64,000 nt of DNA from Pseudomonadota bacterium (GCA_023411815.1 JAEYOJ010000141.1:1-64000); one strand, 5' to 3'. Numbered from the stretch's first letter, positions 54,882 through 63,844 are shown. A program made the numbers and translations. Notes: generated from the sequence alone by a model not told the origin.

Positions 54882-55928
54882 ATGAAGGTGAAGCTGTCGC
54901 AGGTCGCCGAGCAGTTTGGCTTGCGCCTGAAAGGTGCTGACCTGGAAATCACAGGGATCAACACTCTTGAGGCTGCGGGGCCCAGTGAGCTGAGTTTCCT
55001 AGCCAGCAATAAGTACCTGGACGTCTTGGAGAATACCAAGGCCGCCGCGGTCATTCTGGAAGAGGCTTACGCGGATCGGGTACAGACCGCGCTCATCAGC
55101 CCGAACCCCTATTTGGCCACTGCACAGGTGGCCATGCTTTTCGACAAGCCGCAAGGTGAGTTTCTGGGGCAGAGCGAGTTGGCATTCGTGCATCCTCTGT
55201 CCGATGTGCATTCTTCGGCCACGGTCTATCCCTTCGCGTATATCGCCAGAGGGGCCAAGTTAGGTCCTGGATCCAAGGTCTACCCCTTCTGCTACGTGGG
55301 TGAGGACGTGACGCTTGGCAAGAATGTGACGCTGTATCCCGGGGTTACGCTCATGGCCAGGACACAGGTCGGCGACGGATGCATCATTCATCCCGGGGCC
55401 GTGCTGGGCAGTGATGGGTTCGGCTTTCTCCCGAGCCCCACGGGCCTGATGAAGGTTCCGCAGATCGGCGGAGTCAACATCGGGAAGGATGTCGAGATCG
55501 GCTGCAACACGACGATTGACCGCGCCTCATTGGGTCAGACGAGCGTAGGGCATGGCTCCAAAATCGACAACCTTGTCCAGGTCGCCCATAATGTTCAGAT
55601 CGGCATGCATTCCATTCTCGTGGGCCAAGTCGGCGTATCCGGCAGCACCAAGATAGGCAATGGCGTGCAGATCGGTGGACAGGCGGGCTTGGCTGGCCAT
55701 CTCAACGTGGGTGATGGTGCGCGTATCGGCGCTCAATCCGGAATCATGCAGAACATAGAGGCCGGCAGCGAGGTGCTTGGCAGTCCCGCCATGGAAGCCA
55801 AGAAATACTTTCGCATCGCTGTGCAGCAAACCAAGCTGCCTGAGATGAGCAGACGGCTCAAAGCCTTGGAGAAGGAAATAGCCCAGCTTAAGAGTATTTT
55901 GGGGCAAGGAGCAAATCATGGTGAATGA
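54882..55928 (+). CDS. lpxD: UDP-3-O-(3-hydroxyacyl)glucosamine N-acyltransferase
   Basis: Third step of lipid A synthesis, adding the amide-linked acyl chain. The 348-residue protein has the LpxD N-terminal domain (FLASNKYLDVLENT, about 40-55), a left-handed beta-helix of hexapeptide repeats (about 100-300, with GSKVYPFCYVGEDVTLG) containing the catalytic histidine region VQVAHNVQIG, and a C-terminal helix. It overlaps fabZ by 11 bases. Confidence 0.96.
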   Translation: MKVKLSQVAEQFGLRLKGADLEITGINTLEAAGPSELSFLASNKYLDVLENTKAAAVILEEAYADRVQTALISPNPYLATAQVAMLFDKPQGEFLGQSELAFVHPLSDVHSSATVYPFAYIARGAKLGPGSKVYPFCYVGEDVTLGKNVTLYPGVTLMARTQVGDGCIIHPGAVLGSDGFGFLPSPTGLMKVPQIGGVNIGKDVEIGCNTTIDRASLGQTSVGHGSKIDNLVQVAHNVQIGMHSILVGQVGVSGSTKIGNGVQIGGQAGLAGHLNVGDGARIGAQSGIMQNIEAGSEVLGSPAMEAKKYFRIAVQQTKLPEMSRRLKALEKEIAQLKSILGQGANHGE

Positions 55929-56391
55929 AACTGCAAGCGGCGTTCACGATCTGGATGTCCGCCAAATCATGAAGTTGTTGCCGCACAGATACCCCTTTCT
56001 CCTTATCGACCGTGTGGTTGAATTGGTCAAAGGCGACCATGTGACGGCGCTTAAAAACGTTACATTCAACGAGCCCTTTTTTCAGGGCCATTTTCCCGGA
56101 TTGCCGGTAATGCCGGGAGTTCTGCAGTTGGAGGCCTTGGCGCAGGCGGCCGGCACGTACATCATGAGCACCTTCGAGGGACAGTTCGAGGGGAAGATAT
56201 TCGTATTCACCGGAATGGAGAGGGTTAAGTTCCGCAAGCCTGTCGTTCCCGGGGATCAGCTCATGCTCAGATGCGAGAATTTCCGCCAGAAGCTCAATCT
56301 CTTCAAGATGAACGGCAAAGGTACGGTCGATGGCAAGACCACTGTTGAAGCTGAAATGACCGCGGCGCTAATTGCGCGGGAGGATTTATAA
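55918..56391 (+). CDS. fabZ: 3-hydroxyacyl-[acyl-carrier-protein] dehydratase FabZ
   Basis: Dehydrates 3-hydroxyacyl-ACP in fatty-acid elongation and thereby competes with LpxA/LpxD for the same precursor. The 157 residues contain LLPHRYPFLLIDRV and the active-site segment FFQGHFPGLPVMPGVLQLEA (catalytic His and Glu). Start and stop interlock with lpxD (11-base overlap) and lpxA (directly adjacent), the conserved lpxD-fabZ-lpxA order. Confidence 0.97.
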   Translation: MVNETASGVHDLDVRQIMKLLPHRYPFLLIDRVVELVKGDHVTALKNVTFNEPFFQGHFPGLPVMPGVLQLEALAQAAGTYIMSTFEGQFEGKIFVFTGMERVKFRKPVVPGDQLMLRCENFRQKLNLFKMNGKGTVDGKTTVEAEMTAALIAREDL

Positions 56392-57204
56392 GTGTCTGCC
56401 ACCATTCATTCTACGGCGCTCGTACACCCGGGCGCGCAATTGGCCGACGACGTGGTCGTCGGACCTTTCTGTGTGATCGAGGATCATGTCGTCATCGGCG
56501 CGGGCACTCGTCTGGACGCCTATGCGCATGTCAAGGCTCATACTCGTATCGGCAAGAACAACCGAATTCACTCCTTTGCCTGTCTGGGCGGCGAGCCTCA
56601 ACACCTGGGGTGGAAGGGCGAGGATACCTACGTCGAGATCGGAGACAACAATATAATCCGCGAGTATGTTACTATTCACCGCGGCACAGTGCACGGTTTG
56701 GGCTACAGCAAGGTGGGCTCGAACTGCCTGCTCATGGCTTACGTGCACATTGCCCACGATTGTGAGATCGCGGATGGCGTTCTTATGGCCAACGCAGCCA
56801 GCCTGGCTGGCCATGTGACCGTCGGCCGCAAGGCGATCATTAGCGGCATGAGCGGCGTGCACCAGTTCGTGCGCATCGGTGAGTTCGCCTTCCTCGGAGC
56901 CATGGGCGGCTTCAACCTGGATGTGCCGCCGTACACCCTGGCCACCGGCGTGCGAGCCAAGCTGCATGGCCTCAATCTTATCGGACTCAAGCGCAATGGA
57001 TTCACCAGCCAGTCTGTCATGGCCCTCAAGAGCGCCTATAAGATGATTTGGCGTTCGGACATGATCCGGCAGGAGGCGCTGGAAGAAGTGGTCAGCGTCA
57101 TGGGCGACTTTCCCGAAGTCATGCGCCTGGTCGATTTCATCAAGGCAAGCCAGCGCGGCGTGACCCCGCATGCCATAGGCAAGTCCACTAATAATGACGA
57201 GTGA
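56392..57204 (+). CDS. lpxA: UDP-N-acetylglucosamine acyltransferase
   Basis: First step of lipid A synthesis. The 270-residue protein is a left-handed beta-helix (about 1-190; IHSTALVHPGAQLADDVVVGPF) with the catalytic-His segment LLMAYVHIAHDCEIAD near 120-135 and a C-terminal helical domain (LIGLKRNGFTSQSV). Start codon GTG 56392, directly after the fabZ stop, so it is probably coupled. Confidence 0.97.
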   Translation: MSATIHSTALVHPGAQLADDVVVGPFCVIEDHVVIGAGTRLDAYAHVKAHTRIGKNNRIHSFACLGGEPQHLGWKGEDTYVEIGDNNIIREYVTIHRGTVHGLGYSKVGSNCLLMAYVHIAHDCEIADGVLMANAASLAGHVTVGRKAIISGMSGVHQFVRIGEFAFLGAMGGFNLDVPPYTLATGVRAKLHGLNLIGLKRNGFTSQSVMALKSAYKMIWRSDMIRQEALEEVVSVMGDFPEVMRLVDFIKASQRGVTPHAIGKSTNNDE

Positions 57205-57210
57205 TTAATC

Positions 57211-58053
57211 ATGGCCGGCGCCTGTAGTGACCAGGGGACTTTAGGCCTCATCGCCGGCGGCGGCCGTTTCCCGTTTCTCATCGCCGAGGGAGCGCGCAGG
57301 AGCGGTCTGCGCGTTGTTGCCGTTGGTTTCCGGAGCAACACCGATCCTGGCCTTCCCGCCTGTGTGGATGAGTACCAGGAATTGCGCCTGGGACAACTTG
57401 GCAAGCTCATCGACTTCTTCAAGTCCCGGGGAGTGGACAGGGTGCTCATGGGCGGAACCATTAACAAAGCCCGAGCCATGGACATCATCCCTGACTTCCG
57501 GGGTGCCAGGCTGCTCCTTAAGCTCGGCGGCAAGGGGGATGACGCGCTTTTGCGCGCCATCAGCGACGAGTTGGCTTCCGAGGGCATGCCCGTGCGACGC
57601 GCCCATGAGCTTATCCCCGGACTGCTCATGCCTGAAGGTTTTCTCACCGGTCGGCGGCCAAGCCCGGGAGTCATGGCTGATATCCGTTTTGGCTGGTCGG
57701 TGGCCAAGGAACTCGGTCGCCTGGATATCGGGCAAACCGTGGTGGTACGCCGCCAAGTCGTAGCAGCTGTCGAGGCTTTGGAAGGCACGGACAACGCCAT
57801 CCGTCGTGGCTGTTCCCTCGCAGGGCAAGGGGCGGTGGTCGTAAAGGTTTTCAAGCCAGGGCAGGATGAACGTCTGGACCTCCCTTCGGTGGGGCTGACG
57901 ACCATAGAAACCATGCGCGAGGCAGGCGCGGTCTGTTTGGCCGTGGAGGCCGGCCGGAGCTTATTTTTCGACCGCGAACGGGCCCTCAATGAAGCCTCTC
58001 GGGCCGGCATCTCTGTCATAGGCATTACTGACGGCTTGCTGGATGGCGACTGA
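57211..58053 (+). CDS. lpxI: UDP-2,3-diacylglucosamine pyrophosphatase LpxI
   Basis: Hydrolyses UDP-2,3-diacylglucosamine to lipid X by attack on the alpha phosphorus; LpxI replaces LpxH in many bacteria. The 280 residues show the DUF1009/LpxI signature: TLGLIAGGGRFPFLIAEGAR at the N-terminus, then MGGTINKAR near 90 and the C-terminal metal-binding segment with VVKVFKPGQDERLDLPSVG. Last gene of the operon; it completes the steps from LpxA to lipid X except LpxC, which is not in the window. Confidence 0.94.
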   Translation: MAGACSDQGTLGLIAGGGRFPFLIAEGARRSGLRVVAVGFRSNTDPGLPACVDEYQELRLGQLGKLIDFFKSRGVDRVLMGGTINKARAMDIIPDFRGARLLLKLGGKGDDALLRAISDELASEGMPVRRAHELIPGLLMPEGFLTGRRPSPGVMADIRFGWSVAKELGRLDIGQTVVVRRQVVAAVEALEGTDNAIRRGCSLAGQGAVVVKVFKPGQDERLDLPSVGLTTIETMREAGAVCLAVEAGRSLFFDRERALNEASRAGISVIGITDGLLDGD

Positions 58054-58190
58054 AGTCTCGGTTTTTTTCCCCTTGCCCTTGCCAACACCCCTTGCGGGGC
58101 TCATTTGAACTTCACACCGCTTTCATCTAAGTTGTTTTTCTTTTTACGAGAGAACGCGGAGGCCAGGGGTCCCGCTACACAGAGGAAGCA

Positions 58191-59303
58191 ATGAGCCACA
58201 TACTTGGCGTGAAGTTCAAGGATTACGGTCAAACATATCATTTCGATTCCGGGGCATTCGTCGTTTCGCCAGGCGATGCGGTGCTCGTGGAAACCGAGCA
58301 GGGCTTGGGCTTGGGCAAAGTGGTGGAGACGTTGGACGCCTTGCCGGAGGGCCTGGATCCAGAGAGCGTCAAGACCATTTTCAAGGTTGCCGGAGAAGAA
58401 GATGTAAAGGCCGCGCTGGAGAATGAAGCCCTTGCCAAGGACAGTTTTCGCTTCTGTCGAGGGCGTATCCGCGAGCGCGGGCTTGAAATGAAGCTTGTGG
58501 ATGTGGAAGTATTCTTCGACCGAAGCAAGCTTATCTTCTATTTCACAGCGCCTGGACGCATCGATTTTCGCGAGTTGGTCAAGGACCTTGTTCGGGAGTA
58601 CCGCACGCGTATCGAATTGCGTCAGATCGGTGTTCGACATGAGACGCAGATGATCGGCGCCGTGGGCAACTGCGGTCAAGTTTGCTGTTGTCGGCGGTTT
58701 CTGCGCAAGTTCGAACCAGTGACCATCAAGATGGCAAAGGAGCAGAACCTCTTCCTGAATCCGGCGAAGATATCCGGCATCTGCGGCAGGTTGTTGTGTT
58801 GCCTTGCCTACGAACAGCAGAACTATGAACACTTCCAGAAACAGTGTCCCAAAACGGGCAAGAAATTCCAGACGACTCTGGGCACTGTGAAGGTCTTACG
58901 CACCAACTTTTTCCGTCAAACCGTGTCCATTCTGCCCGAGAATGGCGATGAGCAAGAATTAAGCGTCGAAGAATGGACGCGCATCCTGCTCAAATCTCAC
59001 GATAAGGAACTGGAAGCCTCCACGGGAGGGACCAATGGCAATTCGTCCCAGGGAGCCCAAGTCGAGAACATGACTCCGGCAGATACGGCGGAAGACGATA
59101 CGGAAGCTGGTTTGGATATTCCCGAAGATGTTTCGGATGCCGTTGGCGAGCAAAAAGGTGAGTCCAAGTCCGGCGCGTTTCGCCAAGGCGCTGTCCACGG
59201 CCAATCGCACCAGGCCCAAGCCCAGGGAGAGGAGCGCAAGGGCAAATCGCGACGGCGGCGTCGGCGCAAGCCCAAAAGCAAGGGCTCGGATCAAGCTGAG
59301 TAG
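58191..59303 (+). CDS. ricT: PSP1-domain protein RicT
   Basis: Homologue of YaaT/RicT, which in Bacillus forms a Fe-S-containing complex (with RicA and RicF) needed for RNA maturation and development. The PSP1 domain is at residues 1-230. It holds the Cys-rich metal segments GNCGQVCCCRRFL and CGRLLCCLAYEQQNYE. The C-terminal 100 residues are low complexity, ending in a basic RRRRRRKPKSKG-type tail, possibly RNA-binding. No RicA or RicF homologue is adjacent. It precedes metG, a pairing seen in related genomes. Confidence 0.9.
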   Translation: MSHILGVKFKDYGQTYHFDSGAFVVSPGDAVLVETEQGLGLGKVVETLDALPEGLDPESVKTIFKVAGEEDVKAALENEALAKDSFRFCRGRIRERGLEMKLVDVEVFFDRSKLIFYFTAPGRIDFRELVKDLVREYRTRIELRQIGVRHETQMIGAVGNCGQVCCCRRFLRKFEPVTIKMAKEQNLFLNPAKISGICGRLLCCLAYEQQNYEHFQKQCPKTGKKFQTTLGTVKVLRTNFFRQTVSILPENGDEQELSVEEWTRILLKSHDKELEASTGGTNGNSSQGAQVENMTPADTAEDDTEAGLDIPEDVSDAVGEQKGESKSGAFRQGAVHGQSHQAQAQGEERKGKSRRRRRRKPKSKGSDQAE

Positions 59304-59312
59304 CATTTACCG

Positions 59313-59335
59313 GCGCCCGCATATGCGGGCGCTTT
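59313..59335 (+). terminator. Possible weak terminator after ricT
   Basis: A 20-base palindrome GCGCCCGC-ATAT-GCGGGCGC (59313-59332) with only three T residues behind it. A consensus-like TTGACA at 59364 downstream suggests metG may have its own promoter, but no good -10 is visible. Confidence 0.5.
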
Positions 59336-59535
59336 CATATTTGGATCAGAATGCCTTGCCTTATTGACAGCAGCTGACAGCAAGCGATGTTGGCCAGACA
59401 GCTTGCCAGCCAGGGAAGATGCGAGGCATCCGTGGGCAGTGATGAAGATTGCTTGCCCATTGCTCCGTCGAACCGATACGGGACGGTTTTTCAGCAGTCT
59501 GATACGACGCCATGCAAGTCTTATGGAGGAGCACG

Positions 59536-61515
59536 TTGGACCGTTATTACATCACCACGCCAATCTACTACGTCAACGGCAGGCCTCACCTGGGACACGC
59601 CTACACCACATTGGTCGCTGATTCCTTGGCCAGATTCCATCAGGCCATGGGACGGGAAACATACTTTCTCACCGGCACAGACGAGCACGGCGACAAGATC
59701 GTGCAGGCTGCGGAGAAGGCCGGGATGAGCCCGCAGGCATTGGTGGACGCCAATAGTACTGCGTTCCGCGACCTGTGGAAACATTTCGGCATCACGAATA
59801 CCGGCTTCGTGCGGACCACGGAAGAGCGGCATAAACGCTGTGTGCAAGCTATCTTGCAAAAGGTCTTCGATGCCGGCGATATCTACCATGGTGAGTACAG
59901 CGGCCATTACTGCTTTGGATGCGAGCGGTTCCTGACCGACAAGGAGCTGGTGGACGGCAAGTGCCCGGATCACCAGACCGCCCCGGAGCTTATCAGCGAG
60001 AAGAACTACTTCTTCCGCATGTCCAAGTATCAGAGCTGGCTGGCCGAGCATATCAGAGCCAACCCAGGTTTCATCCGGCCGCAGCGCTACGAGGCCGAAG
60101 TGCTCAGCATGCTTGAAAGCGGGGTGCTGGAGGACCTGTGCATCTCGCGTCCCAAATCGCGGCTGACATGGGGCATCGAGTTGCCTTTTGATACGGATTA
60201 CGTGTGCTACGTATGGTTCGATGCGCTGCTCAATTACGTCTCGGCCCTGGACTGGCCCGATGGCGAGGAGTTTCGCACCTATTGGCCCGTTGTAGAGCAT
60301 CTTGTGGCCAAGGATATCCTCAAGCCGCACGCCGTGTTCTGGCCCACGATGCTAAAGGCCGCCGGCCTCACGCCGTACAGGCACCTCAATGTGCATGGCT
60401 ATTGGCTCGTGCGCGACACGAAGATGTCCAAGTCTCTTGGCAACGTGGTCGATCCCCTGGCCATGGCGGACAAATATGGGCAGTCCGCATTCCGCTATTT
60501 CCTGCTGCGCGAGATGCAATTCGGCAGCGACGCAAGTTTCTCCGAAGAGGCCCTTGTTGGTCGGCTTAACGCCGACTTGGCCAACGATCTCGGGAATCTG
60601 TTCAGCCGAACCTTGACCATGACCAGCAAGTACTTCCAGGGCCGGGCCCCGGATGGTCAGGTGGATACGCGGGACAATGCCGAACTCCTGGAACTGGCCC
60701 GCACGGCCATGGAGAATTACCAGACCCAGTTTGCCGAATGCGTGTTCTCCAGGGCCCTGGAATCTCTTTGGGAGCTGGTGCGCGGCTTGAATAAGTATGT
60801 GGACTCCCGCGCGCCCTGGACTCTGGCCAAAGAGGGAAGGATTGAAGAGCTGGCCTCTGTCATGGCCACCTTGCTCATGCTTCTGCGTAAGATCGCCTTG
60901 CATCTTGTTCCGGTCATGCCCGAAGCTGCCGGGGAGATGCTCGCCCAGCTCGGACAGACCAAGGAAGGCCGGGGAACCCTCAAGACAGAGCTTTGCTCCT
61001 GGGACAGAGTTGAGCCGGGCACCGAGATTGCCGCCAAGTCCAACATTTTCCCCCGCGTGGACCTTGCAGCCGAGAAGGCTGCCGCTCCGGCCAAAGCCGA
61101 AGCAGGGCCCAAGCCCAAAGTCACGGCCACCGTTAAAGGGGAGCCCAAGAAGGATCAGGTCAAAGCAGTTCCGGCTCCCGCAGAAGCGGTGGAGGTCGAG
61201 TTTCAGGATTTCCAGAAGCTCGACTTGCGCATCGGCGTCGTTGTCGAGGCTGTACCGCACCCGGATGCCGACCGCCTGCTCAGACTCACCGTGGACATCG
61301 GCGAAGCCAGTCCGCGCCAGATTATCGCCGGTCTGGCCGAGTTCTTCACCCCGGAGCAGATCAAGGGCCGTCAGGTGACCGTACTGGCCAACCTCAAGGC
61401 GCGTAAACTCCGAGGTCTGGAATCCCAAGGCATGGTGCTGGCTGTGCGTACGGAAAACGGCATGGAGCTGTTGACTCCCTCCGGCCAGGTTAAGCTGGGC
61501 AGCAAGGTTTCCTGA
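59536..61515 (+). CDS. metG: Methionine-tRNA ligase with C-terminal tRNA-binding domain
   Basis: Class I synthetase, 659 residues. HIGH-like motif HLGHAYTT near residue 21, TDEHGDK (family), a zinc knuckle region (CFGCERFL and CPDH near 130-150), KMSKSLGN near 297, and a C-terminal EMAP/Trbp111-type domain (DLRIGVVVEAVPHPDADRL, about 560-659) joined by an Ala/Pro/Lys-rich linker. Start is TTG 59536 with GGAGG 6 bases upstream; the ATG eight codons earlier (59512) lies upstream of that ribosome binding site and its extra residues are not family-like. Confidence 0.95.
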   Translation: MDRYYITTPIYYVNGRPHLGHAYTTLVADSLARFHQAMGRETYFLTGTDEHGDKIVQAAEKAGMSPQALVDANSTAFRDLWKHFGITNTGFVRTTEERHKRCVQAILQKVFDAGDIYHGEYSGHYCFGCERFLTDKELVDGKCPDHQTAPELISEKNYFFRMSKYQSWLAEHIRANPGFIRPQRYEAEVLSMLESGVLEDLCISRPKSRLTWGIELPFDTDYVCYVWFDALLNYVSALDWPDGEEFRTYWPVVEHLVAKDILKPHAVFWPTMLKAAGLTPYRHLNVHGYWLVRDTKMSKSLGNVVDPLAMADKYGQSAFRYFLLREMQFGSDASFSEEALVGRLNADLANDLGNLFSRTLTMTSKYFQGRAPDGQVDTRDNAELLELARTAMENYQTQFAECVFSRALESLWELVRGLNKYVDSRAPWTLAKEGRIEELASVMATLLMLLRKIALHLVPVMPEAAGEMLAQLGQTKEGRGTLKTELCSWDRVEPGTEIAAKSNIFPRVDLAAEKAAAPAKAEAGPKPKVTATVKGEPKKDQVKAVPAPAEAVEVEFQDFQKLDLRIGVVVEAVPHPDADRLLRLTVDIGEASPRQIIAGLAEFFTPEQIKGRQVTVLANLKARKLRGLESQGMVLAVRTENGMELLTPSGQVKLGSKVS

Positions 61516-61598
61516 GTATGTAGAGTCGAACCTGAAGCATTTGGGTCGAGCTTGGCCATTGAGCTAGAGTTCGACACTTCTGCAGATATGCGAATATG

Positions 61599-61634
61599 GA
61601 AGCGGCCGCAGGCTGGCAAGCCTGCGGCCGCTTC
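61599..61634. terminator. Long hairpin between convergent metG and nitroreductase genes
   Basis: A 16-base perfect GC-rich stem (61599-61614 with 61619-61634) and a four-base loop, symmetrical for both strands. There is no clear T-run on either side, so it is a hairpin-only or Rho-assisted end at best. Confidence 0.6.
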
Positions 61635-61698
61635 ATTCAGAACAACCGTAGCCGTTCGCTTATATACTGGCGGGAAGCGTAGCGTTGAAGAAGATGCT

Positions 61699-62517
61699 TC
61701 AGCGCCAGCGCACACTGGGCGCAAATCGTTCAGGTATGCAGTTGTAACGGTATTTGGGATAACCGAGCAGAACTCCTCCGTAGACCTGATCCTCGTCCGG
61801 CAATTCCAGGAGCGCGCGCAAATCGGCAGAACTGTTGGCAGCCCAGGTTACATAACCTGCCCAACAGGTTCCCAGGTCCCGCGCTAGGGCCGCCAGCTCG
61901 ACATAGGTGATGGCGGTGGCGCAGTCTTGGGCCATGAAAGGCATTCCGGCCGGGGCGTGAGCCAACAGCAGATGCGGCGCTCCGCGGCAGATCATGTCGT
62001 GTCCGGCCGCGAACAAGGACACCAAGCCGGGCAAGCGGAGCTTTTGGGCGGCTTCCATGTCCTGATCTATCATGTCCTGCATCCAGCGGATGACCAGCTC
62101 GGCAATCTGCCTGATCTCCTCCGGCTTCTCGAATACGATCCATTTCACGGGCTGCCGGTTGCTGGCTGACGGTGCCCAGCGTGACAGATCCAGGACCTCC
62201 TCCAAGACATGGTGCTCCACGGGCGTGGCCTTATAGGCGCGAATAGATCTCCGGCGCATGAGAAAGTGCTCGGCGGCGTCAACACTGATGCGCAAACCCG
62301 GCTCGATGGGAGTGCAGTCGTCAGGCGTCATGCCCTCCAGGGCAATGGCGCCTTTGGGGCAAGCTGCCACGCAGTGGCCGCAGGCGATGCAGAATGCGCC
62401 AGCCCCTTTGAGGAGCTGGGGCTTGTTGTCTTCCATCCTGTATAACTTGATGGGACAGATTTCGGCGCAAATGCCGTCGCCCACGCAGCGGCTGTAATCG
62501 ATATGGATGTTTGACAT
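61699..62517 (-). CDS. Ferredoxin-nitroreductase fusion protein
   Basis: A 272-residue protein of two parts. Residues about 1-60 are a ferredoxin domain: the second motif CIACGHCVAACPKG is a full C-x2-C-x2-C-x3-CP, whereas the first, CVGDGICAEICP, has Asp where the second Cys is expected. Residues about 75-272 are a nitroreductase (FMN) fold, with RRSIRAYKATPVEHHVLEEVLDLSRWAPSASNRQP as its conserved start (positions about 83-117). Substrate is unknown. ATG 62517 has AGGT 8 bases upstream. It follows the broken DUF2867-like gene by 13 bases. Confidence 0.88.
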   Translation of the reverse strand: MSNIHIDYSRCVGDGICAEICPIKLYRMEDNKPQLLKGAGAFCIACGHCVAACPKGAIALEGMTPDDCTPIEPGLRISVDAAEHFLMRRRSIRAYKATPVEHHVLEEVLDLSRWAPSASNRQPVKWIVFEKPEEIRQIAELVIRWMQDMIDQDMEAAQKLRLPGLVSLFAAGHDMICRGAPHLLLAHAPAGMPFMAQDCATAITYVELAALARDLGTCWAGYVTWAANSSADLRALLELPDEDQVYGGVLLGYPKYRYNCIPERFAPSVRWR

Positions 62518-62530
62518 GAATTTTACCTGT

Positions 62531-63044
62531 TCAGCGCGCCCAGCCCCTGGCCATGGCCCGCGCCACGAGATGGTGAAAGGGGTGGATGAGGTTGAAGTGG
62601 ATGGGCCCACGCGGATCCCGATAGATGACCAAGGTCAGGACATTATAGCGCCAGCGTTTCTGGCCTAAAGGCTCCAGACGACGCCCACAACACCGCTCAG
62701 GTGCTTGTCGACGGCTTCGGCCAGCCAGTATTCGTCTGCCTTGGCCATGACTACGCAGACCTTGATAAAGAGCTTTAGCTGACTCTTGGCCTGCATGGGC
62801 ACGTCATCGGCGGTTAACATATTGCTGCTGGGCATCTGATCAAGTCCCAACAGCCTGGCCAGAGCCCTTCTGATTGCAAAGAGCACACGTATCTAGGTCG
62901 ACGAGTAGGAGAACATGGCAGCGACAATGGTCTGAGAGGCTTGCTCGACTCCACGGTTTTGATATCGGCGTGGTCTGCTGCCTGGATGAGTTCCAGTATC
63001 TGCGGATAGCGCGCCAGGATGGGACAGCGGGAATACGCAGCCAT
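62531..63044 (-). pseudogene. Broken DUF2867-family gene (two frameshifts, one nonsense codon)
   Basis: The start is intact: ATG 63044 with AAGGAG 7 bases upstream, coding MAAYSRCPILARYPQILEL and ADHADIKTVE. Near 62945 the frame shifts; coding sense continues as EQASQTIVAAMFSYSST, is stopped by TAG at 62893-62895 where TGG (Trp) would fit (SST-W-IRVLFAIRRALARLLG), and runs on to VDKHLSGVVGVVW. Near 62668 it shifts again to GQKRWRYNVLTLVIYRDPRG and PFHHLVARAMARGWAR, with stop at 62531. The pattern 'Trp-x-x-x-LF-x-x-R' then a late 'PFHxLV' is what I know of DUF2867 proteins. It ends 13 bases before the nitroreductase gene. Confidence 0.75.
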
Positions 63045-63121
63045 ACCCTACTCCTTGCATGGGTTTGATGCAAGGCGGGACATATCCTGGCTGGGAGAAA
63101 AAAGGAAGCGTTGTGGAAAGC

Positions 63122-63153
63122 GAGAAGGGAGCGCCTGTTGGCGCCCCCTTCTC
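63122..63153 (-). terminator. Stem-loop after adk
   Basis: GAGAAGGG-AGCGCC and GGCGCC-CCCTTCTC arms (one mismatch) around a TGTTG loop, 20 bases past the adk stop. No T-run follows on the minus strand, so terminator activity is only possible. Confidence 0.5.
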
Positions 63154-63172
63154 AATTATGGAGGATGGTGTG

Positions 63173-63844
63173 CTAAGCCAACTGGGAAATCAGCGTCTGC
63201 TTGATGGAGTCGATGCTGCCTTCACCATTGAGTTCGATGTACTTGCAGCCGCCCTTGGCGCACTTGTCCTTGAAGAAATAGGCTGCGGCCAGGGTACCGG
63301 TCTTGGTGTCGTAGTAAATGTCGTGGCGCTTGCCGATGGCTTCCTCGTCTTGGTCGTCGGAACGGGCCTTGAGCGCACCGCCGCAGACACGGCACTTATC
63401 GCCATTGGGCTTGATGGCGTCGATGAAGATATTGTTCGGGTGGTTGGGATCGTTCTCACAAAGGCGACGACCCATGATGCGGTCCTTGGCCACTTGGCGC
63501 GGCAGAAGGATCTCGATGACGTAATCGAGCTTGACGTTGTCCTTCTGGAGAGCATCCCAGAGCTTCTGGGCCTGGACGATGGAGCGGGGGAAGCCGTCGA
63601 GCAGCCAGCCGTTCTTGCTCGAGTTCTTGAGCACATCGAGAACCATGGGAATGGTGATATCGTCGGGAACCAGTTCGCCGCGGTCGATGAAAGCCTTGGC
63701 TTTCTTGCCGAGTTCGGTTCCACCACCGATATGCTTGCGGAAGATGGCGCCGGATTCGATGTGATCGAGATCGTACTTTTGCTTCACAAGGGAGCCTTGA
63801 GTGCCCTTACCGCTTCCATTGGGTCCGAAGATAAGAATATTCAC
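63173..63844 (-). CDS. adk: Adenylate kinase with Cys/His metal site
   Basis: Interconverts ATP + AMP and 2 ADP. The 223-residue long-type enzyme starts ILIFGPNGSGKGTQGS (P-loop GPNGSGKGT) and contains WLLDGFPRS. The LID region carries C-x5-H-x15-C-x2-C (CENDPNH ... CRVC), exactly the spacing of the metal site described for Desulfovibrio gigas adenylate kinase, which binds Zn, Co or Fe; most other metal-binding adenylate kinases use four Cys or three Cys and Asp. Start codon GTG 63844 with AGGAGG 6 bases upstream. The C-terminal part (YIELNGEGSIDSIKQ) is normal. Confidence 0.95.
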   Translation of the reverse strand: MNILIFGPNGSGKGTQGSLVKQKYDLDHIESGAIFRKHIGGGTELGKKAKAFIDRGELVPDDITIPMVLDVLKNSSKNGWLLDGFPRSIVQAQKLWDALQKDNVKLDYVIEILLPRQVAKDRIMGRRLCENDPNHPNNIFIDAIKPNGDKCRVCGGALKARSDDQDEEAIGKRHDIYYDTKTGTLAAAYFFKDKCAKGGCKYIELNGEGSIDSIKQTLISQLA

